Below are positions 5,328 through 12,943 of a DNA stretch of 24,789 nucleotides, piece after piece. Under the pieces are notes generated by a model. The model did not search any database, was not told where the DNA came from, and saw nothing but the letters and a program-made list of their open reading frames with translations. Source of the DNA: an uncultured Collinsella sp. (GTDB lineage: Bacteria > Actinomycetota > Coriobacteriia > Coriobacteriales > Coriobacteriaceae). The DNA is taken from the NCBI GenBank assembly GCA_902496775.1, contig CABVCF010000025.1:1-24789 (forward strand), read 5' to 3'. The translations under genes and the position numbers were made by a program. Each line of letters starts with the position of its first letter. The first letter of the stretch is position 1.

Positions 5328-6245
5328 TTATTTTTGAAAAAGTTTGCAGGCATTTTCCCAAGCGGCTTGCGCGATTGTTTCGGCGTCCTCACCAGTGCGA
5401 TCGACACGGTCGTTAACCAGCGCGTTTGCCGTAATGGAGATCATTGCGGGCTCGCATTCAAGACCGCGGATGGGCTCCGGAGCCATATACGGGCAATCCG
5501 TCTCGAACAAAATACGGTCGAGCGGGGTCGCCGCAAATGCCTCGCGCACGTCGTCGTTGCGCTTAAAGGTGGCCGCACCACCATAGGCGATATAGCAGCC
5601 CAGCTCCACAAAGCGCTCCATCGTGGCGCGGTCCTCGCCAAAGCAGTGCAGCACACAACCGGCCTGGGGCACGCCCACCTCACGAAGCACGTTGTAGGCG
5701 TCCACGTGCGAGGTGCGCTCCTGGTCCGTGTCCTCGTGACGCAGATGTAGCTCCACCGGCACGTTACGGCACACGGCAAGCTCGAGCTGGCGCGCCATGC
5801 AGTCAATCTGCACGCTATGGGGCGCCGGCGCGATGTCGTCGTCGTAATCCATGTGGTAGTCCAGACCGATCTCGCCGATACCGGCGCACAAAGGGTCATC
5901 GAGTGCGGCAACGACCTGTGCGTGAACGTCGTCGGTATAGTCCGGCGCGCCATACGGATGCACGCCGGCAAGATACTTGATCTGCGGAATATCCCGCATC
6001 GGCAGAATTTCGCGCACCAGCCAGTCGCTATAGTCCGCCACGCTGCGTTTGTCAGCGATGGGATCGAACATCGTCACCAACAGGTCGACGCCCGCGGCTT
6101 TGGCGCGCACGAGCGTCTCGGGCACTTCTTTGCCCCAAAACGAAAGCAGATGCGCATGCGTGTCGGCAAGCGGCGCCAAGGGCACGGGGCAGGCAACCGT
6201 CTTCTTTTTCTTGGTAAACGTCACGCGTGCGGCATTAGGCATCAT
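5328..6245 (-). CDS. tatD: TatD family metal-dependent hydrolase/DNase
   Basis: TIM-barrel metallohydrolase of the TatD family, known for 3'-5' exonuclease activity on DNA and RNA with Mg. The metal-ligand motifs appear in order: DTHAHL near residue 28, GVHPY near 94, GEIGLDYH near 124, LHLRHEDT, LHCFGE and FETDCPYMAPEP near 248. At 305 aa it is slightly longer than the usual 260. A Lys-rich N-terminal stretch (FTKKKKTVACP) precedes the barrel, and an acidic loop (DYDDDIAPAP) follows GLDYH. It starts at ATG 6245 with AGGAG, overlapping the rsmA stop by 11 bases, so translation is coupled. TatD next to rsmA and metG is a common bacterial arrangement. Confidence 0.94.
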   Translation of the reverse strand: MMPNAARVTFTKKKKTVACPVPLAPLADTHAHLLSFWGKEVPETLVRAKAAGVDLLVTMFDPIADKRSVADYSDWLVREILPMRDIPQIKYLAGVHPYGAPDYTDDVHAQVVAALDDPLCAGIGEIGLDYHMDYDDDIAPAPHSVQIDCMARQLELAVCRNVPVELHLRHEDTDQERTSHVDAYNVLREVGVPQAGCVLHCFGEDRATMERFVELGCYIAYGGAATFKRNDDVREAFAATPLDRILFETDCPYMAPEPIRGLECEPAMISITANALVNDRVDRTGEDAETIAQAAWENACKLFQK

Positions 6246-7095
6246 GGATTAGCTCCTGGGCCAGGCGGACAAAGTCGGCAACATCAAGCGTCTCGGCACG
6301 CGTGGTGGGTGCGATACCGCAAGTCTCAAAGGCGGCATCGAGCACGTCCTTGGCAAAGCCGTTGGCGCTCATGGAATTGCGGATGGTCTTGCGACGCTGA
6401 GCAAACGCAGCGTCAATTACGCGAGCCACAAACTCGCGATCGAGTCCCTCGGGCACCACGCCGTCAACACGGTCGATACGCACGACGGCCGAATCCACAT
6501 GCGGCGCCGGCATAAAGCAGCGCGGCGGCACCTCAAAACGACCCGTCACCTGCGCATACAGGCCGAGCTTTGCCGTATAGCCGCCATAGGTCTTGTTGCC
6601 CGGCGTTGCGGCAATGCGATCGGCAACCTCCTTTTGAACCATGACGACGGCGCGCTTGAGCGCGGGCATCGCCTGGAAGAACTGCAGGATAATCGTCGCC
6701 GCCACGTTATAGGGCAGGTTCGCGACAAATACCGTGGGCTCGCCGCCGGCGGCCTGCTCAATCTGCTCCGGACCCACCTTAAGCGCGTCGCCCATGATAA
6801 AGCGGAAGTTGGCGTAGTCGGCGGCGTGAGCATCGAGCACCGGCTCGAGCTCGGGATCTGCTTCGATCGACGTGACACACGCCGCTTCCTGCAGCAGCGC
6901 AAGCGTGAGCGTACCAACGCCCGGGCCAACCTCGAGCACGCGCTCATCGCCCGTGAGCTCGGAAAGCTCGCAGATACGCTCGATCACATGATTGTCGATT
7001 AGAAAGTTCTGGCCCAGGCGATGCTTGGTCGCAAGGCCAAACTCCTCCAGCAGCTCCCTGGTGGCCGTGGGGTTTGCCAAAGGCGAAGTTGTCAT
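6235..7095 (-). CDS. rsmA: 16S rRNA dimethyladenosine transferase (RsmA/KsgA)
   Basis: Dimethylates A1518 and A1519 in helix 45 of 16S rRNA with SAM as a late checkpoint of 30S assembly; its loss gives kasugamycin resistance in other bacteria. The 286 aa match the family. The SAM motif VLEVGPGVGTLTLALL is at residues 53-68, the catalytic motif NLPYNVAATII near 125, and FLIDNHVIERI just before motif I. The C-terminal domain carries FAQRRKTIRNSM. AAGGAGG lies five bases before the ATG. It follows metG after a hairpin terminator (7128-7163), so it is expressed by readthrough or by a promoter I could not define. It is coupled to tatD. Confidence 0.96.
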   Translation of the reverse strand: MTTSPLANPTATRELLEEFGLATKHRLGQNFLIDNHVIERICELSELTGDERVLEVGPGVGTLTLALLQEAACVTSIEADPELEPVLDAHAADYANFRFIMGDALKVGPEQIEQAAGGEPTVFVANLPYNVAATIILQFFQAMPALKRAVVMVQKEVADRIAATPGNKTYGGYTAKLGLYAQVTGRFEVPPRCFMPAPHVDSAVVRIDRVDGVVPEGLDREFVARVIDAAFAQRRKTIRNSMSANGFAKDVLDAAFETCGIAPTTRAETLDVADFVRLAQELIHDA

Positions 7096-7127
7096 GGTTG
7101 CCTCCTTAGCATGATGGCGGCGTCTTG

Positions 7128-7163
7128 AAACAAAAGGGCATGGACCGTGGTGGCCATGCCCTT
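7128..7163 (-). terminator. Terminator or attenuator after metG
   Basis: A perfect 10-bp stem (7134-7143 with 7154-7163) with a 10-base loop is followed on the minus strand by TTGTTTC. It lies 43 bases after the metG stop and 33 before the rsmA start. The imperfect T-run suggests partial termination between metG and rsmA. Confidence 0.7.
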
Positions 7164-7205
7164 ACAGCTAAACAGCAAATTGCCGATATGGCGCTCGCGC
7201 GGTCT

Positions 7206-8807
7206 CTACGCCAGACGCGGGAACAGCGGCTCACCCTTCTCGACGGGCTGACCGCCGGCAAGCAGGCCCCAAGTGCAAATGCCCTTGAGGTCGTCGCTCG
7301 CGGCCTCGCCCTCACAGGACAGACGGCGCAGGGCCTCGGCAGAAGTCTGGGGCATGAGCGGCATCAGCAGGTGAGCGGCAATGCGGATGGCCTCGAGCAG
7401 GTTGTAGATCACAAACGCCAGCTCGTCAGCCTTGGCCTCGTCCTTGGCAAGCGCCCAGGGCTCGGAGTCCTCGATGTAGTGGTTGGCAGCATGGATGAGC
7501 TCCATGACCTCATCCTTGGCTCCGCCGTAATCGAGCACGTCCATCTTGGCCATGTAGCGCTCAACCAGACCGTCGGCGATCTTTGCCAGAGGGTTGTCAA
7601 ACGTATCGAACGACGCGGGCTTGGCAGGCGCGCAACCGTCAAAGTACTTGCCGCTCATGTTGAGCGAACGCGAGATGAGGTTGCCCCAGCTGTTGGCCAG
7701 GTCGGCGTTGTAGACCTGCTCCATGCGATCGAAGCTGATGGCGCCGTCGGTGCCGGGAACCACGTCGGTCATGAAGTAGTAGCGATAGCCCTCGACGCCC
7801 AGCATGTCGATAACGTCCTGCGGAGCGATGGCGTTGCCGCGGCTCTTGGACATCTTCTCGGCCTTGCCAGTCTCGGCATTGCGCACGGTCAGGAAGCCGT
7901 GGGCAAAGACGTGCTCGGGCAGGGCCTCGCCGATGGCCATGAGCATGGCGGGCCAAATGACGCAGTGGAAGCGGATGATGTCCTTACCCACGATGTGGAA
8001 CTGCGCGGGCCAGCGATAGGCCAGCTCGGCACGCGCCTCGTCGGTGTCGACACCGTAGCCGACGGCCGTCATATAGTTGAGCAGCGCATCGAACCACACG
8101 TAGGTCACGTGACCCTCGTCAAACGGGACCTGAATGCCCCAGTCAAAGCTCGTACGGCTCACGGAAAGGTCGTTGAGGCCGCCCTCGACAAAGCTGCGAA
8201 CCTCGTTCATGCGGAACGCAGGCTCGACAAAGTCGGGATGCTCGTCATAGAGCTTAAGCAGCTTGTCCTGGAAGGCGGAAAGCTTAAAGAAGTAGGACTC
8301 CTCCTGCACGCGCTCAAGCGGACGGTGGCAGTCGGGGCACAGGTGCTGGCCGACGCTGCCGTACTCCTCGTCGCCCTTCTGGACCTGCGTATCGGTAAAG
8401 TAGGTCTCGTCAGGCACGCAATACCAGCCGTCGTAGCTGCCCTTATACAGGTAGCCGGACTCCTTCATGCGCTCCCACAGGTACTGCACGGCATGGTGCT
8501 GGCGCGGCTCGGTGGTGCGGATGAAGTCATCATTGGAAATCTCGAGCTTGCTCCAAAGCTCCTTGAAGTGCGGAGCCTGGCTATCGGTCCACTCCTGCGG
8601 CGTCATGCCATGCTTGGCTGCGGCCTCGGCGACCTTCTCGCCGTGCTCGTCCATGCCGGTCAGGAACTTGACGTTATAGCCGGCGGAGCGACGATAGCGA
8701 GCCTGAACGTCGGCGATGATGGTGGAATAAGCCGTGCCCAGGTGCGGATCGGCGTTGACGTAGTAGATGGGCGTCGTGATAAAGAACGAAGGCTTGCTTT
8801 GATCCAT
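7206..8807 (-). CDS. metG: Methionine--tRNA ligase
   Basis: Class I synthetase that charges initiator and elongator tRNA-Met. It is the short 533-aa type without the C-terminal tRNA-binding dimer domain. The HIGH-type motif is HLGT (residues 22-25), and the KMSKS motif is intact (AEKMSKSRGNAIAP, near 300). A single zinc-knuckle-like CPDCHRPL lies in the connective peptide near residue 158. The C-terminal anticodon-binding helical domain follows (LVERYMAKMDVLDY onward). GGAGG lies nine bases before the ATG at 8807. A -10-like TAGAAT sits upstream in the 69-base gap, but without a good -35. It lies between rsmI and rsmA in one orientation. Confidence 0.97.
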   Translation of the reverse strand: MDQSKPSFFITTPIYYVNADPHLGTAYSTIIADVQARYRRSAGYNVKFLTGMDEHGEKVAEAAAKHGMTPQEWTDSQAPHFKELWSKLEISNDDFIRTTEPRQHHAVQYLWERMKESGYLYKGSYDGWYCVPDETYFTDTQVQKGDEEYGSVGQHLCPDCHRPLERVQEESYFFKLSAFQDKLLKLYDEHPDFVEPAFRMNEVRSFVEGGLNDLSVSRTSFDWGIQVPFDEGHVTYVWFDALLNYMTAVGYGVDTDEARAELAYRWPAQFHIVGKDIIRFHCVIWPAMLMAIGEALPEHVFAHGFLTVRNAETGKAEKMSKSRGNAIAPQDVIDMLGVEGYRYYFMTDVVPGTDGAISFDRMEQVYNADLANSWGNLISRSLNMSGKYFDGCAPAKPASFDTFDNPLAKIADGLVERYMAKMDVLDYGGAKDEVMELIHAANHYIEDSEPWALAKDEAKADELAFVIYNLLEAIRIAAHLLMPLMPQTSAEALRRLSCEGEAASDDLKGICTWGLLAGGQPVEKGEPLFPRLA

Positions 8808-8876
8808 GGGGTTTGTCCTCCAGAAAAACGTTGCATACAGGGGATGATTCTAGCGCAAGGGCTGGATATCCTCCAT

Positions 8877-9755
8877 CTATTGCATATCGAGCACCATGGC
8901 ATAGACATCGCGCTTGCGGCGCGAATACTTCTGAGACAGGCGCTTGGCCACCGCAGAGGCGGGCTCCCCCTCCTCGAGCGCGGCGCGGATATCCTCGCGC
9001 AGGGCCTCGTCGGGATCCGCTGCCGCGGCGCCAACCGGCACGATACCGGCCTCCTCGTCCTCGCTCGGCGGCGCGATGACCAGCGCAATCTCGCCCTTTA
9101 CCTCGCCGCGAGCACGCAGCTCCTCGGCGAGCTGGGCGGCGGGCCCGCGCAAGACTTCCTCGTGCAGCTTGGTGAGCTCGCGGCAGACGGCAACCTCACG
9201 CTGGGGAAAGACCTCCACCACGGCCTCGAGCGTCGCCACGATGCGATGTGGAGACTCGTAGAAGATGAGCGCGCCGGGCACCACGGCAAGGCGCTGCAAG
9301 CGGCGCACGCGGTCGCCGTGCTTTCGGCCCAAAAAGCCCTCGAAGAAAAAATGCTCGCAGGGAATGCCGGACGAAACGAGCGCCGTGACGCAAGCAGAGG
9401 GCCCGGGAATAACTTCGACGGGCACATCGGCCTCACGCGCCGCCTCGACCAGCGCCTGGCCGGGATCGGACACGCTCGGCATGCCGGCGTCCGAGGCAAA
9501 GGCGAGGGTCTCCCCCGCCAGCAGACGGTCGACTAGGCCGGCGGCGCGGCTGGCGATCACATTCTCGTCGCAACGGACAAGCGGCTTGGAAATGCCCAAG
9601 TGCATCAGCAGCTTTGACGTCACGCGCGTGTCTTCGCAGCAGATGGCATCGGCGGCGGCAAAGGTCTCGCCAACGCGCGGGGACAGGTCGCCCAGGTTGC
9701 CGATGGGCGTGCCGACCACATAGAGTTTGCCCGTATGGGCGCTGTTTTGCGTCAT
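8877..9755 (-). CDS. rsmI: 16S rRNA (cytidine-1402 2'-O) methyltransferase RsmI
   Basis: Tetrapyrrole-methylase fold enzyme that 2'-O-methylates C1402 in the decoding centre of 16S rRNA. Family motifs appear in order: YVVGTPIGNLGDLSPR (12-27), CEDTRVTSKLL (40-50), SDAGMPSVSDPG (88-99), PGPSACVTALVSSGIP (116-131), GFLGRK, FYESPHRI and CRELTKLHEE. Its 292 aa are normal. The acidic linker SEDEEAG before the C-terminal helical domain is variable in the family. It starts six bases after the GH5-like gene stop with only a weak AGG site, so it is likely coupled to that gene. Confidence 0.95.
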   Translation of the reverse strand: MTQNSAHTGKLYVVGTPIGNLGDLSPRVGETFAAADAICCEDTRVTSKLLMHLGISKPLVRCDENVIASRAAGLVDRLLAGETLAFASDAGMPSVSDPGQALVEAAREADVPVEVIPGPSACVTALVSSGIPCEHFFFEGFLGRKHGDRVRRLQRLAVVPGALIFYESPHRIVATLEAVVEVFPQREVAVCRELTKLHEEVLRGPAAQLAEELRARGEVKGEIALVIAPPSEDEEAGIVPVGAAAADPDEALREDIRAALEEGEPASAVAKRLSQKYSRRKRDVYAMVLDMQ

Positions 9756-9761
9756 ATCAAC

Positions 9762-10823
9762 CTATTCAATCATGCCGCGCTCGAGCGTACCGAGCGCCGC
9801 GCGGGCGTCCCATGCTGCAATGCGCTTCTCGGTCTTCCACGTTTGGAAGAACCAACCGGCAGCCGGCGCAAACGAAGCCAGCTGATTGGCGATAAACACG
9901 CGCTCGTAGGCATTGCGGCCCTCGGGCGTAACCGACGAGTTGGCAAAGATCGCCGCGCCCGACCATTCGCCCACCAGCACGGGGAACCCAGTCGAAATCG
10001 CTTCTTTGAGCTCGCGCTTGTTGCGCGAAATCGCCGTCGTCAGCCCGCGGGGGCTCGTGATATCGAGCGCATATTCGTCGCGGTAATGGTACAGGTGAAG
10101 GTCCATGTAGACGTTCCTGTACTTGGCGCCGCGCATAAAATGCTTCCACTCGCTGGGATGCCCCGACGACGAGAAGACGACGATCTTATCCTCGGGCATA
10201 TATGAACGGACGAGCTCATAGGCATCGCGATAGAAGTTGCGCAGGTAGTGCGCCGGAATGCCATCCGTCATGGTGAAGAGGCTCTTGCGGACACTCATCT
10301 GCGGCGTATCCAGCAGCTCAATGCCCAGCAGGCTCTCGGCCTCGCCGTAGCGATCGGCCAGGCGCTCGAGCACGTCGAGCGCGACATGACGACCGTTGGT
10401 GGACGAATGCCACTCGGCAACAGCCTCTGGCGTGGCGGGCGAATCATTGGAATCGCCCTGGCCACCGGGCACAGTTGCTAGATCAAGCAGCACGCGGATG
10501 TCGTACTTGGCAGCCCACTCAATCGCACGGTCAATGTAGTCGACAACCGAGATGTAGGACGCATCGGACTCCTGCGAGCCAAAGGCATACCAGGGCACCG
10601 GCAGACGCACGGCATTGAGACCGATCTGCGCCATGCGACGGAAATCGTCCTCGCTCACAAACGTCTCGTAATGACGGCGCATGCGCTCGTTATAGGCGGC
10701 GGTGCCCATGGCCTCCTGCAGCTCGGCCGCGTTGGATGCACCGGTCGCCGCGTATAGCGACGGGGTCACCCAAGGCTCGGGAATAAACCAGCCAGAGAGA
10801 TTAACGCCGAGTATCCTCTCCAT
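9762..10823 (-). CDS. GH5-like glycoside hydrolase, acid/base residue not evident
   Basis: A 353-aa TIM-barrel protein resembling GH5 exo-glucanases. The start MERILGVNLSGWFIPEPWVTPSLY matches the N-terminus of that group, VRLPVPWYAF follows (cf. VRxPxGYWAF), HLYHYRDEY is the usual HxY site, and LVGEWSGA carries the nucleophile Glu. The acid/base position, normally NEP in ELLNEP, reads IELLDTP: Glu is replaced by Thr. It may be inactive, use another residue or have another activity. There is no signal peptide, so it is cytoplasmic. I start at ATG 10823 with AAGGGGG five bases upstream; the frame stays open upstream through a repeat array but that part is not protein-like. It is followed six bases later by rsmI. 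Confidence 0.85.
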   Translation of the reverse strand: MERILGVNLSGWFIPEPWVTPSLYAATGASNAAELQEAMGTAAYNERMRRHYETFVSEDDFRRMAQIGLNAVRLPVPWYAFGSQESDASYISVVDYIDRAIEWAAKYDIRVLLDLATVPGGQGDSNDSPATPEAVAEWHSSTNGRHVALDVLERLADRYGEAESLLGIELLDTPQMSVRKSLFTMTDGIPAHYLRNFYRDAYELVRSYMPEDKIVVFSSSGHPSEWKHFMRGAKYRNVYMDLHLYHYRDEYALDITSPRGLTTAISRNKRELKEAISTGFPVLVGEWSGAAIFANSSVTPEGRNAYERVFIANQLASFAPAAGWFFQTWKTEKRIAAWDARAALGTLERGMIE

Positions 10824-11018
10824 CACTGCCCCCTTCGGATCGTGCAGGCCGAGCCTGCATCGTATTGCATAGGAAAAGTATCGTTTTGAGTATACCCGCG
10901 TGTGCGGACAGGCGACCGAACGGTCTGCAAAGTGACGCGAAAGTGGGAGGAATGTCTGGGAGCAGACGGGCTCGGGATGGTGCGACGAGGTGTACATATG
11001 CGCCGGAAGTAGACGGCC
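10824..11018. other. Leader region of the GH5-like gene
   Basis: This gap holds no gene. Near the ribosome site a 7-bp hairpin TGCAGGC-CGA-GCCTGCA (10843-10859) would form in the transcript. TATACT occurs on the minus strand near 10890 but without a recognisable -35. I see no other feature before the repeat array. Confidence 0.4.
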
Positions 11019-11249
11019 GGAAAGCGCATCCCGTTTTTCGCAAAAGACTGGGATGTATTTTCCGTTCGAGGCCTCAACCGGAAAATGCATCCCGTTCTGA
11101 GCGCGGGATCTGGGACGCAGTTTCCGCCAAAAGCCGAAAAAGGAAAGCACGTCCCATTCTGACGCCGGATTCCGAGTCGTGCTTTCCCAAGCGGCCTCAA
11201 AGCGGAAAACGCATCCCACTCTGAAGCCAAATTCCGGGACGCAATTTCC
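11019..11249. repeat. Array of four 62-bp palindromic repeats
   Basis: Four units at 11019-11063, 11080-11125, 11142-11187 and 11204-11249 have a period of 61-62 bases. Each begins GGAAA, has CATCCC or CGTCCC after about five bases, often TTCTGA in the middle, and ends with a matching inverted half closing in TTTCC. Each unit can therefore fold as a hairpin. The 16-base spacers are partly alike (first and third share GGCCTCAA). The array lies between the GH5-like gene and the tRNA-Phe terminator. It resembles dispersed REP-like intergenic repeats rather than a CRISPR. Confidence 0.88.
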
Positions 11250-11263
11250 GCAGAGCCCTCGGT

Positions 11264-11292
11264 AAAAGAAAAGGACCCCTTGCAGAGGTCCT
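11264..11292 (-). terminator. Terminator of tRNA-Phe
   Basis: Minus strand stem AGGACCTCT/AGGGGTCCT (11272-11292, one G-U pair) with a GCA loop and tail TTTTCTTTT, 13 bases after the tRNA. Confidence 0.88.
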
Positions 11293-11305
11293 AGTCAATT
11301 CAAGG

Positions 11306-11378
<73 letters not shown>

Positions 11379-11410
11379 ATTTGAGGTGTGCCTTGTTTCA
11401 AGGCTTGATT

Positions 11411-11438
11411 AGTATAACCAAGGACGCGTTCCGGTCAA
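11411..11438 (-). promoter_or_regulatory. Promoter of tRNA-Phe
   Basis: Minus strand: -35 TTGACC (11433-11438), 16-bp spacer, -10 TATACT (11411-11416), a near-consensus promoter about 32 bases before the tRNA 5' end. Confidence 0.85.
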
Positions 11439-11501
11439 CCGAGAATTTTAAAAAAGTTTTTGAGCACAGCCTCGGTTCTATAAATCGGCACGTCAGAGGC
11501 A

Positions 11502-11789
11502 TCAGCCGGCAGCAAGAAGTTTTTCACTCAGAGCCGCACGGGCAAACTCACTTGGCGTCATCCCCTCGGCAGCCGCCCGTCGACGAATGGCCTCCTTCAT
11601 TCCCAGAGGAATCTTGACCGACAGCGTTGCCGTCCCCTCACCTGAGAGCGGGGGCCGTCCATGCACGATTCCACCAACGGTGTGTTCGCCATCCGGAAAC
11701 TCTCCGCGCTCGTACGACTCGCACCACGCGTCAATCATTTCATCCGTTACAACCTGACCATTAGCGGCCGTATACGTCTTGCCCATCAT
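11502..11789 (-). CDS. Ribbon-helix-helix antitoxin-like protein
   Basis: A 95-aa protein with a C-terminal ribbon-helix-helix segment: strand TATLSVKIPLGM (residues 53-64), then helices EAIRRRAAAEGM and TPSEFARAALSEKLL. The N-terminal part (TYTAANGQVVTDEMIDAWCESYERGEFPDG) is acidic and probably binds the partner. It starts with ATG ATG; the first ATG overlaps the upstream gene stop as ATGA, with AAAGGGG upstream. Order toxin then RHH antitoxin, with overlap, is that of BrnT-BrnA modules. The RHH half should bind DNA and repress its own promoter. The role as antitoxin is inferred from architecture. Confidence 0.75.
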   Translation of the reverse strand: MMGKTYTAANGQVVTDEMIDAWCESYERGEFPDGEHTVGGIVHGRPPLSGEGTATLSVKIPLGMKEAIRRRAAAEGMTPSEFARAALSEKLLAAG

Positions 11790-12052
11790 CGACCCCTTTG
11801 CCGAGCCTGTTCAATCTCCTGCCAAAATTTCTTCTGGACTGGAGACAAGGCATGAATGATAAGCCACCCACGGACAAGCTCGACCGCGACAAGCTCCACG
11901 CTTCGTCCGTCTGGGAGCCATCCAATCGCAAGCCATCTCGGCGGCTCGTCCTTCGACTCGCGACGAATGCACTCAGTAACCGCAAGCCAAGCGCTAAGCA
12001 CCTGCTTTTCCGTCAGGTGCTTTTTAGCGTTGGGATGGATCTCAACATCCAT
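11786..12052 (-). CDS. BrnT-like putative toxin, 88 aa
   Basis: A small basic protein starting MDVEIHPNAKKHLTEKQV. Its core RWLAIGWLPDGRSVELVAVE...GWLIIHALSP resembles the RWLAIG-DGR strand pair of BrnT/RelE-fold toxins, followed by a C-terminal helix (VQKKFWQEIEQARQRG). The N-terminal part does not match canonical BrnT, so this is a divergent member or an analogous fold. I chose ATG 12052, with GGAGGAG seven bases upstream; longer in-frame starts run through the promoter. It overlaps the antitoxin-like gene by four bases (ATGA). A palindrome over the -10 at 12078-12092 fits autoregulation. RNase activity is a guess from fold resemblance. Confidence 0.6.
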   Translation of the reverse strand: MDVEIHPNAKKHLTEKQVLSAWLAVTECIRRESKDEPPRWLAIGWLPDGRSVELVAVELVRGWLIIHALSPVQKKFWQEIEQARQRGR

Positions 12053-12077
12053 GCATCTTCTCCTCCATCTTACCCAA

Positions 12078-12107
12078 TTTCGTATGACGAAAGTCCACTG
12101 TCGCCAA
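12078..12107 (-). promoter_or_regulatory. Promoter with operator-like palindrome for the toxin-antitoxin pair
   Basis: Minus strand: -35 TTGGCG (12102-12107), 17-bp spacer, -10 TACGAA (12079-12084). The inverted repeat TTTCGT-N3-ACGAAA (12078-12092) covers the -10, a good place for an RHH repressor to act. The -35 lies four bases beyond the DUF192-like gene stop. Confidence 0.55.
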
Positions 12108-12110
12108 TTC

Positions 12111-12470
12111 TTAAGCCGGTACGCGTTGGAGAGCAGGAGTCGAAACAATGATTGAAGGACGCTCTAGTACGGCCCAGGCGCCGGGGCAGGAGCACATGCG
12201 CCAAGGACGAACGTTTTCGTAGCGCGCGAGGATATTGCCGTCGCGATCGATGAAGGCGATGTCGATGGGATAGGCCATAAAACACGTATGGACCGAAGAG
12301 CAGCGTGGAAACGCCATGACGAGCGGCAGGCCGTTGGCGGCAACCGGACGCCGCCCCAGCATGCCGCGCAGGCGCACGACAAACGACTCCGCCACCGCAA
12401 ACTCGGCCGGCGTCCAACCCAGCCTGTTGAGTGCCCGCGCGTAGGCGATGTAGGACGAGACCGCGGTCAC
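12111..12470 (-). CDS. DUF192-like protein, last gene of tad operon
   Basis: A 119-aa protein with the DUF192 pattern: RLRGMLGRRP (removal of a leading loop), a hydrophobic stretch LPLVMAFPRCSSVHTCFMAYPIDIAFIDRDGNIL (residues 47-80) and then SCPGAWAVLE near the end. DUF192 proteins are small beta-barrels of unknown role, usually exported; here no signal peptide is visible. It starts at GTG 12470, sharing GTGA with the upstream TadE-like gene stop, so it is translated with the tad genes. Longer forms in the same frame would overlap that gene by over 100 bases and are not supported. Its place suggests a pilus-related role, by inference. Confidence 0.75.
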   Translation of the reverse strand: MTAVSSYIAYARALNRLGWTPAEFAVAESFVVRLRGMLGRRPVAANGLPLVMAFPRCSSVHTCFMAYPIDIAFIDRDGNILARYENVRPWRMCSCPGAWAVLERPSIIVSTPALQRVPA

Positions 12471-12943
12471 ATGACCACCCCCGGACGCCATGGATCGACC
12501 GTCACCGCGCGCTCGTGCGACAACGTTGTCGGCGCCCCCAGCGAAACGCCAGCGATGCTGAGAGAAGTCGGCCACGGCTCATAGTGCATGGTGCAGGTGT
12601 AGGTCCTAAACGTACCGGATAGGGAGAGCAGGCCACCGTCTGATGCCTTCGCGCCTTGCTCGCTCGACACTTCGATCTGCAAGTCATAGCCTTCCATGGC
12701 ATTCAGAATTTGAGTCTGGACCGTCACCGAGGCATCGGCAGAGTTCTCGTCACCCTCCCCGCCCGGTGCCACAGCGTGCGCCAACACGATGTCGGGCACC
12801 ACGCGGTCGAAGCGCGCGACAGCGCTGGCAAAGACCATGACGTTGTACACGATGAGTGCCAGCACCAGCAAAACGGGCGTAACCACTGCCATCTCAACCG
12901 TCGCTTGGGCGCGCTCCTCGCGCAGACGCATGCGGATACTCAT
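12467..12943 (-). CDS. TadE-like pseudopilin
   Basis: A 158-aa protein with the N-terminal layout of TadE/TadF pseudopilins: a basic leader (MSIRMRLREERA), the cleavage-site-like QATVE, then a hydrophobic helix (MAVVTPVLLVLALIVYNVMVF). A polar, probably extracellular domain with few aromatic residues follows. The motif A-QATVE fits processing after Ala with Glu at mature position 5. TadE-like minor pilins are needed for Flp pilus assembly. The start codon shares its A with the TadG-like gene stop (TAATG), and the end overlaps the DUF192-like gene by four bases. Confidence 0.85.
   Translation of the reverse strand: MSIRMRLREERAQATVEMAVVTPVLLVLALIVYNVMVFASAVARFDRVVPDIVLAHAVAPGGEGDENSADASVTVQTQILNAMEGYDLQIEVSSEQGAKASDGGLLSLSGTFRTYTCTMHYEPWPTSLSIAGVSLGAPTTLSHERAVTVDPWRPGVVM

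Noticed and set aside
7125..9536. An 803-codon open frame on the plus strand opposite metG and rsmI
   Set aside because: It is antisense to two certain genes, has no ribosome site and no family motifs, and has the low-complexity Leu/Val/Gly/Ala/His composition produced opposite GC-biased codons.
10824..11219. N-terminal extension of the GH5-like gene through the repeat array
   Set aside because: The frame is open but the translation is the repeat unit, not a GH5 N-terminus or signal peptide; ATG 10823 has a good ribosome site and family-like start.
11019..11249. CRISPR array
   Set aside because: Units are 46 bases, internally palindromic and diverged; spacers are only 16 bases and similar to one another; no cas gene is near.
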